Below are positions 58,742 to 64,000 of a stretch of 64,000 nucleotides of DNA, piece after piece. The notes beneath the pieces are model-generated. The model had not been told where the DNA came from and did no database searches. It worked only from the letters and a program-made list of their open reading frames with translations. The stretch is from positions 1,798,001 through 1,862,000 of the forward strand of contig NZ_CP117520.1 of the NCBI RefSeq assembly GCF_028621895.1, in the 5' to 3' direction. Both the position numbers and the translations under genes were made by a program. The stretch is from Acinetobacter sp. GSS19. Its GTDB lineage: Bacteria > Pseudomonadota > Gammaproteobacteria > Pseudomonadales > Moraxellaceae. Position 1 is the stretch's first letter, and every line of letters starts with the position of its first letter.

Positions 58742-60023
58742 GGATGACTTCTCCTTGCATATCTTTTACCACCGCCACGAGCTGCTGCAGCAGCTTGTCC
58801 AGCTCAGCTGATGTAATCACATAGGGTGGCATCACATAGACCAGTTTGCCAAATGGGCGCACCCAGATTCCACGCGCGACAAATTGCTGTTGCAACGTTT
58901 TCATCTCTACGGGAACCGTGAGTTCCACTACCCCAATTGCCCCCAAAATGCGGACATCCGCCACATGTGGCAGTTGAGCCAAGGCGGTTAGGCCTTGCTG
59001 TAACTGTTGTTGAATGCGTTGAATATTGGCTTGCCAGTTTTGTGACACTAACAATTGCGTGCTTTTCAATGCCACTGTACAGGCCAGTGGATTGGCCATA
59101 AAGGTCGGGCCGTGCATAAACACACCGGCTTCGCCCTGACTGATGGTTTCGGCCACATGTTGTGTTGTCAAGGTTGCGGACAGGGTCATGTATCCCCCGG
59201 TGAGTCCCTTGCCGATACACATAATATCTGGCTCAACCTGGGCATGCTCCCAGGCAAACAGTTTACCGGTACGACCAAAACCGGTAGCAATCTCATCAAA
59301 GATCAACAGAATATTGTATTTTTCGCAGAGCCGTTTGGCCTGACGCAAATATTCAGGATGATAAAAACGCATCCCGCCTGCACCTTGCACAATCGGCTCA
59401 ATAATCAGCGCTGCGATACTGTCATGATGTTGGGCTAGAGTTTGTTCCAGCTCCAGAATATCCTGAGCATTCCAATCACCATGAAACGGGCTTTGCGGTG
59501 CAGGCACAAAAAACCGGTTCGGTAGGCTTGAGCCAAAAATCTGGTGCATGCCAGTCACAGGATCACATACTGACATAGCATTCCAGGTATCACCATGATA
59601 GCCGGAACGTGTGGTGATGAAATTACTCTTCTGACTGAAACCCCGTGCAGCCCAGTATTGCACCGCCATTTTCAGGGCAACTTCAACCGCTACAGAGCCA
59701 GAATCGGCATAGAATATTTTGTCTAAACTGGGCGGGGTAATTTCCAGGAGTAGTTTGCCGAGTTCAATTGCAGGATCATGCGTCAAGCCACCAAACATGA
59801 TATGTGCCATGTTGTCTAACTGGTCACGTACTGCCTGATTCAGCTCAGGATGGTTATAGCCATGAATCGCACACCACCATGAGGACATGCCATCAATTAA
59901 AGTAGTGCCATCCTCCAGTTCAATTGTCGCACCATACGCCTTTTTTACCTTAAAGGTCGGCAAAGGATTCAGCATCGATGTATAGGGATGCCATAGATGG
60001 TTCTGGTCAAATAGATCGGTCAT
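58728..60023 (-). CDS. bioA: Adenosylmethionine-8-amino-7-oxononanoate aminotransferase
   Basis: A 431-aa class III aminotransferase converting KAPA to DAPA with SAM as amino donor. Substrate- and PLP-binding features: WHPYTSM at the N-terminus, [18 protein letters not shown], and the PLP lysine in [14 protein letters not shown] (near residue 275). First gene of the bioA-F-C-D unit; bioB is not in this window and no BirA-type operator was recognised in the upstream 96 bp. Confidence 0.96.
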   Translation of the reverse strand: MTDLFDQNHLWHPYTSMLNPLPTFKVKKAYGATIELEDGTTLIDGMSSWWCAIHGYNHPELNQAVRDQLDNMAHIMFGGLTHDPAIELGKLLLEITPPSLDKIFYADSGSVAVEVALKMAVQYWAARGFSQKSNFITTRSGYHGDTWNAMSVCDPVTGMHQIFGSSLPNRFFVPAPQSPFHGDWNAQDILELEQTLAQHHDSIAALIIEPIVQGAGGMRFYHPEYLRQAKRLCEKYNILLIFDEIATGFGRTGKLFAWEHAQVEPDIMCIGKGLTGGYMTLSATLTTQHVAETISQGEAGVFMHGPTFMANPLACTVALKSTQLLVSQNWQANIQRIQQQLQQGLTALAQLPHVADVRILGAIGVVELTVPVEMKTLQQQFVARGIWVRPFGKLVYVMPPYVITSAELDKLLQQLVAVVKDMQGEVIHESA

Positions 60024-60119
60024 CCTTAACCCACACGCTGCTTTTCAAGACATTTATTCATGCCATACATCTTAAACTTGCAGGATAGGAAAAGAAATTG
60101 CCAGAAACTCCAAGCCATA

Positions 60120-60845
60120 TCAATTTTTCTGCCAATCTGCACAAAAAGCCAAAATTTGCTGTACTGTCCAGTCAGTTTCAAAGCAGGGAAAACTGTGTGC
60201 AGCCTGTTTAAGAACTTTTACCTGCAGATTTTTTGCAGGCAATTTCTGCATTTTCGCGACGATCTGGTGAGGAACCAGTGCATCCTGCTCGGCATATAAA
60301 TGAAGTTGAGCACCCTGATAATGTTCGAGTTTTTCCACCAGATTTAACTGAGCCAACAGTTCAAGCCCATCCTGTAACAGTTGATGATCGGGTTGATCCT
60401 GTAATTGTTGCAGCATTTTCTGCTGTTCTTTAGCACTAGCACTGCCCATAGCGACTAGGGCAATAAAACGCTTCAGGGTTTGTGCCGGTAAGCGCCGGAA
60501 GGATTCCTGAAAGGTTTGAAAGGTCTCTTTGGGCATCGCACAATGCCAATGCGAATGGGCCACAAAAGAAGGGTTGCTGGCCAGAGTAATCAGTGGCTTA
60601 GCCTCCCCATGCTGTTGATAGATGGCATCGGCCAAAAGCATGGCCAACTCGCCCCCCAACGACCACCCCATAAGCACATCGGCACCGCGCGCTTTCTCGA
60701 TATATTGTGCGAGAACTTCAGCCTTTTGTGCAGGAAAAATATCGATCAGCTCAACCTGAATATCATGTTGTTCCAGTGCCTGTTTTAAGGGATGTAACAC
60801 AGCCGTTCCCATTCCCCAACCGGTGATCAACAAGATATTTAGCAT
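60120..60845 (-). CDS. bioH: BioH-like pimeloyl-ACP methyl ester esterase
   Basis: The ATG at 60845 has a strong AAGGAAGAG and gives 241 aa starting MLNILLITGWGMGTAV. It is an alpha/beta hydrolase: oxyanion segment GWGMG, nucleophile elbow GWSLGG (about residues 75-80), acid in AEQDALVP, and histidine in AAHSFPCFETDW. The ASNPSFVAHSHWHCAMP stretch resembles the BioH substrate-loop region. Lying 96 bp upstream of bioA on the same strand, it likely removes the methyl ester placed by BioC. The name rests on motifs plus neighbourhood; a non-BioH isofunctional esterase (BioG-type) is possible. Confidence 0.8.
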   Translation of the reverse strand: MLNILLITGWGMGTAVLHPLKQALEQHDIQVELIDIFPAQKAEVLAQYIEKARGADVLMGWSLGGELAMLLADAIYQQHGEAKPLITLASNPSFVAHSHWHCAMPKETFQTFQESFRRLPAQTLKRFIALVAMGSASAKEQQKMLQQLQDQPDHQLLQDGLELLAQLNLVEKLEHYQGAQLHLYAEQDALVPHQIVAKMQKLPAKNLQVKVLKQAAHSFPCFETDWTVQQILAFCADWQKN

Positions 60846-60913
60846 GTGCTCTCTTCCTTTCTTGCGGCGCATTTTTATTGGGACTATACGCTGTTTTTTG
60901 CTAAAACGCAGCC

Positions 60914-60940
60914 GTAAAAAAGCCCAATACAAGATTGGGC
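60914..60940 (-). terminator. Terminator downstream of bfr
   Basis: On the minus strand GCCCAAT-CTTGT-ATTGGGC followed by T6. Confidence 0.9.
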
Positions 60941-60960
60941 CTGAATTGCAAAAAACTGGA

Positions 60961-61425
60961 TTAAATCTGGGACTGAATATAGTTTTGTAATCCGATTAAC
61001 TCAATGAGACGCAACTGTTTTTCCAGCCAATAGGTATGATCTTCTTCCGTATCAGATAACTGTTGTTTCAGCATATCACGACTGATGTAATCGCCTTTTT
61101 CTTCACATAAGCGAATACCGGTGACCAGTTTTTCACGCACGTGATATTCGAGTGCCAAATCAGCATTCAAACAGCTCACAACATCGGTACCGACTTTAAT
61201 GTTTTCACGCTTCATATTGGGTGTACCACCCAAAAACAGCACACGGCGGATGATCGCATCAGCATGGGAAGCTTCTTCCTGCATCTCATGATCAATACGT
61301 TCAAAAATTTTAGTGAGACCCCAATCTTCATACAGGCGTGAGTGAATCAGGTATTGATCCCGGGCTGCCAGCTCGCCACCGATCAACATATTTAAATAGT
61401 CTATGACCTCTGGATTGCCACGCAT
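60961..61425 (-). CDS. Bacterioferritin-family protein lacking haem-ligand Met52
   Basis: A 154-aa ferritin-like protein for iron storage. [25 protein letters not shown] and the tail are characteristic of bacterioferritins. The diiron centre ligands are kept: E18, E51, H54 and the later EEDHTYWLE region. However residue 52, the Met that coordinates haem in classical bacterioferritin, is Ala here ([11 protein letters not shown]). Pseudomonas FtnA has the same loss. So this subunit cannot bind haem in the usual way, though it may co-assemble with a Met52-containing partner elsewhere. Monocistronic. Confidence 0.9.
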   Translation of the reverse strand: MRGNPEVIDYLNMLIGGELAARDQYLIHSRLYEDWGLTKIFERIDHEMQEEASHADAIIRRVLFLGGTPNMKRENIKVGTDVVSCLNADLALEYHVREKLVTGIRLCEEKGDYISRDMLKQQLSDTEEDHTYWLEKQLRLIELIGLQNYIQSQI

Positions 61426-61949
61426 AAGCTCATCTCCAAACTGTTTTGCTCTTTATTATGAGTAAGTTCAAGCACAAATGCAAAATTAAAATTATGTAAG
61501 TTTATGATTTTTATAAAATTAAAATGAGAAACATACGCATTTAGATCGGCAACAAGCTTTTAATCATTTGTTTTTGCATATTATTTTACTCAGGATTTTT
61601 TTGTAGCTAATTTATCAGGATGACATCGTGTTACACAAACCCATCAAGAATGTGGAAGAAATATAGCATTCGGTCGCAGCCGCCATATAAATGTAAGTAA
61701 ATTTTAAATCGGTTACACAACTTAACCTGATCCAATTTCTATTCAATCATGTTTAATTCCTTCATTTTCCAAGCATATTTTAAAAAGCTGACACTCACAT
61801 CCCGAGTTCCTCAAGCAGGATGTTATGAATATGAACCGACTATGTAAGGCTAGTTAATATTGTGTAGGCGAAATACTAAATTCTGACCTGAGCACATTTT
61901 CTAATGCTAAAAGAAATCAACAGCTTTAGAAAATGATCAGGACAATTTT
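61426..61949. other. Intergenic region between bfr and otsB
   Basis: A 524-bp AT-rich divergent region with no convincing ORF or RNA gene. It must hold promoters for the bacterioferritin-type gene and for otsBA. No Fur box or other operator could be supported with confidence. Confidence 0.4.
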
Positions 61950-62795
61950 ATGGCTAGCCCGCTGGATGATACGTTTTTAGCGCCAAACTGTTCTCATCCT
62001 CTCGATCTGATTGACACCCTAAACTTTACTACTCAGACCTATTGCCTGTTTTTAGACCTTGATGGCACCTTGGCTGCTTTCCAAGATAATCCGCAACACA
62101 GTTTTATTCCACCGGCAACGTTACAGCTCTTACGACATTGTATCGAACTGGCTACCCCGGTGATTGCGGTGACCGGACGTGATCTCAGGACAGCCGAGAA
62201 ACTCTTGGCCTCATTACCCATTCCAATTGCCGGTTTACATGGTGTAGACATCAAAATTGATGCCCAAAAATTACTGCGTCCGGATTTAAGCGCTATCAAT
62301 TTTGACCGGCTGAAACAACAGATCAGCAAGGCTTGTGTGCCCTACCCTGATTTACTCATCGAAGATAAAGGCCATGCCATAGCGCTGCATTACCGACAGT
62401 GTCCTGCATTGGCAGCAATTGCCGAACAAATCATGCGTGAGCTTCAACCCGAATATCCACAACTGAAACTGCATCAGGGCAAATGTGTGGTGGAGTTACT
62501 ACCGCTTCAAGCGAGTAAGGGTTATGCCATTAAAACCTTGATGCAGCATTTACAGCTAGAAGAATACTTACCCATTTTTATTGGCGATGACCGTACGGAT
62601 GAACCTGGCTTTGCGGTGGTTAATGCCTTGCAAGGGATCAGTATCAAAGTAGGTTCCGGCGCAACCGAAGCGCATCATCGCCTGCAGGACATCAGCGCAG
62701 TCGCACAATTTCTCGAATTATTCGTACAACAATTAAAAGCGCGTGTTTGCTCAAAGAATCGCGCCAGTGAGGGAGAACAAGCATGTCTAAATTAA
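61950..62795 (+). CDS. otsB: Trehalose-6-phosphate phosphatase
   Basis: A 281-aa HAD-superfamily phosphatase releasing trehalose. HAD motif I is LFLDLDGTLAAF (about 33-44, nucleophilic D), motif II lies in VIAVTGRD, and GDDRTDEPGF is motif IV. The start follows AGGA by 9 bp. The end overlaps otsA by 13 bp. Together with otsA it makes trehalose for osmotic and desiccation stress, a major Acinetobacter strategy. Confidence 0.95.
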   Translation: MASPLDDTFLAPNCSHPLDLIDTLNFTTQTYCLFLDLDGTLAAFQDNPQHSFIPPATLQLLRHCIELATPVIAVTGRDLRTAEKLLASLPIPIAGLHGVDIKIDAQKLLRPDLSAINFDRLKQQISKACVPYPDLLIEDKGHAIALHYRQCPALAAIAEQIMRELQPEYPQLKLHQGKCVVELLPLQASKGYAIKTLMQHLQLEEYLPIFIGDDRTDEPGFAVVNALQGISIKVGSGATEAHHRLQDISAVAQFLELFVQQLKARVCSKNRASEGEQACLN

Positions 62796-64000
62796 TCGTC
62801 TTATCCAATCGGGTCAGCTTACCTAACCCGGAAAAACAAGCCGCGGGTGGTTTGGCTGTCGCATTACAGGATGCTTTACAGGAAAGCGGTGGCATCTGGC
62901 TGGGCTGGAATGGAGAGAAAATCAGTCATGACCAGTCACCTGAATTTAACGAACTGGTGCAGGGTCAGGTACAGTATCTCACCTGTCCCCTCACCGAACA
63001 GCAATATCAGGGCTATTACTGTGGTTTTGCCAACCATACTCTGTGGCCGGCCATGCATGAACGTCGGGATTTAATTGAATACCAGCACGAAGAGTTTGAG
63101 ATCTATCAACAGGTTAACCGTCTATTTGCAGAAAAATTGCAACAAATTGCCGCTGTGGACGATATGATCTGGGTACATGACTACCACTTTCTGAGTGTGG
63201 CACATTACTGTCGCGAGCTGGGCATGCCAAACAAAATCGGCTTCTTTTTGCATATCCCCTTTGCGCCACTCAGCATCTGGTCAGCGATTCCGAGTGCACA
63301 AAAACTGATTGAGGATCTCTGCTGTTATGATGTGATTGGCTTACAAACTGAACAAGACGAAAGCCGTTGCCAACAGGTTCTCAGCAGTTATTTAAAAACC
63401 GCCACGATCCAGCAATTACTGTTCAGTGAACAAATTCATGTTAAAACCATCAAATGCTATCCGATCGGGGTAGATCCTGAAAAACTGCAGCATGTGGCCG
63501 AGCAGCAAGTTGAGCAGCCACAAGATATCTTTGACCCAGCTCTGTTGCAACAGCAAAAAACGATTATAGGGGTAGATCGAATTGATTATTCCAAAGGTCT
63601 CTTAGAACGCTTTCAGGCCTTTGCCGGTTTTCTGGAACAATACCCCGAGTATCGGAAACGCGTGACAGAATTACAGGTCGCTTGTCCCTGCCGAATGGAA
63701 ATTCCGGTCTATCACCAACTGTATGATCAACTGACGGAAACTGTCAGCCAGATCAACAGTGAACTGGGACAGGACTATTGGCACCCAATTGAATGTACCC
63801 ATCAAACCATCCAACATGAAAAATTGATGGGATTGTACCGTCTGAGTGATATTTGCTGGATCAACTCCTTGCGTGACGGCATGAATTTGGTCGCAAAGGA
63901 ATATATTGCTGCACAAAATCCAGAGGATCCTGGCGTGCTGATCCTGTCAAAATATACCGGAGCAGCAGAACAAATGTCGCAGGCACTGATTGTCGATCCG
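62783..64000 (+). CDS. otsA: Trehalose-6-phosphate synthase (5' part, runs off the window)
   Basis: Frame read from the ATG at 62783 stays open to the window edge (406 codons seen; the full enzyme is about 470 aa). It is a GT20 glycosyltransferase joining UDP-glucose to glucose-6-phosphate. Recognisable: LIVLSNRVSLP at the N-terminus, GGLAVAL (sugar-nucleotide region), VHDYHFL, GFFLHIPFAP and GVDRIDYSKGLLER, followed by SLRDGMNLVAKEYIA. The overlap with otsB means translational coupling. Confidence 0.95.
   Translation, partial: MSKLIVLSNRVSLPNPEKQAAGGLAVALQDALQESGGIWLGWNGEKISHDQSPEFNELVQGQVQYLTCPLTEQQYQGYYCGFANHTLWPAMHERRDLIEYQHEEFEIYQQVNRLFAEKLQQIAAVDDMIWVHDYHFLSVAHYCRELGMPNKIGFFLHIPFAPLSIWSAIPSAQKLIEDLCCYDVIGLQTEQDESRCQQVLSSYLKTATIQQLLFSEQIHVKTIKCYPIGVDPEKLQHVAEQQVEQPQDIFDPALLQQQKTIIGVDRIDYSKGLLERFQAFAGFLEQYPEYRKRVTELQVACPCRMEIPVYHQLYDQLTETVSQINSELGQDYWHPIECTHQTIQHEKLMGLYRLSDICWINSLRDGMNLVAKEYIAAQNPEDPGVLILSKYTGAAEQMSQALIVDP

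Noticed and set aside
61426..61949. Fur box upstream of the bacterioferritin gene
   Set aside because: A-T rich words near 61520-61545 do not match the 19-bp Fur consensus well enough to report.

Overview
This 64 kb window reads as a chromosomal segment of an Acinetobacter species (Moraxellaceae, Gammaproteobacteria). The evidence is the BfmR/BfmS two-component pair beside nrdA/nrdB, a complete 13-gene nuo operon with a fused nuoCD, a FinR-like LysR regulator divergent from fpr, the otsB-otsA order, and the compact gene layout with many short hairpin terminators. No rRNA, tRNA or CRISPR array was seen.

Layout. 0.1-11 kb: housekeeping and metabolic genes (proS, dcd, apbC/mrp, metG, a DUF1345 membrane protein, a PLP-dependent deaminase-like enzyme, a BaiN-type flavoprotein), then a 57-codon gene missed by length cut-offs. 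11-18 kb: a large TM-helix-repeat mechanosensitive-channel-like protein, small envelope and hypothetical proteins, fpr with divergent finR, two cold-shock-domain genes (one fused to a membrane segment and an excalibur domain), and upp. 18-33.2 kb: nuoA to nuoN on the minus strand, respiratory complex I. 33.6-43.3 kb: a membrane diguanylate cyclase, a small hypothetical gene, bfmS/bfmR, then nrdA and nrdB separated by two tiny membrane-protein genes and a cluster of palindromes. The nrdA upstream region carries a perfect DnaA box with a second imperfect one 3 bp away, and bfmR has a perfect 15-bp palindrome over its predicted promoter.

43.4-46.9 kb is the accessory island and the most unusual part. 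It holds an AT-rich gene for a four-TM protein resembling SLATT/DUF4231 membrane effectors, a complete 1,235-bp IS3-family insertion sequence with 21/25-matching terminal repeats and an A-AAA-AAG frameshift site, and an AT-rich gene for a protein that is essentially six helix-turn-helix modules in a row. Just downstream lie 18-bp direct repeats resembling transposase-binding repeats at a Tn7-type transposon end. The IS lies between the two AT-rich genes, and both flanking ORFs read out of its terminal repeats. The island looks like a degraded mobile element carrying a possible defence gene.

47-64 kb returns to core genes: a DEDDh exonuclease, kbp, the yceD-rpmF-fabD-fabG-acpP cluster, epmC, yciO, scpA-scpB-rluB, the biotin cluster bioH/bioA-bioF-bioC-bioD (bioB not in the window), a bacterioferritin-family gene lacking the haem-ligand Met52, and otsB-otsA (otsA runs off the right edge).

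Start codons were reassigned from the longest ORF wherever a ribosome-binding site, an operon overlap or the family's usual N-terminus pointed to a later start. Functional names come from motif and family recognition by eye; no database search was run.
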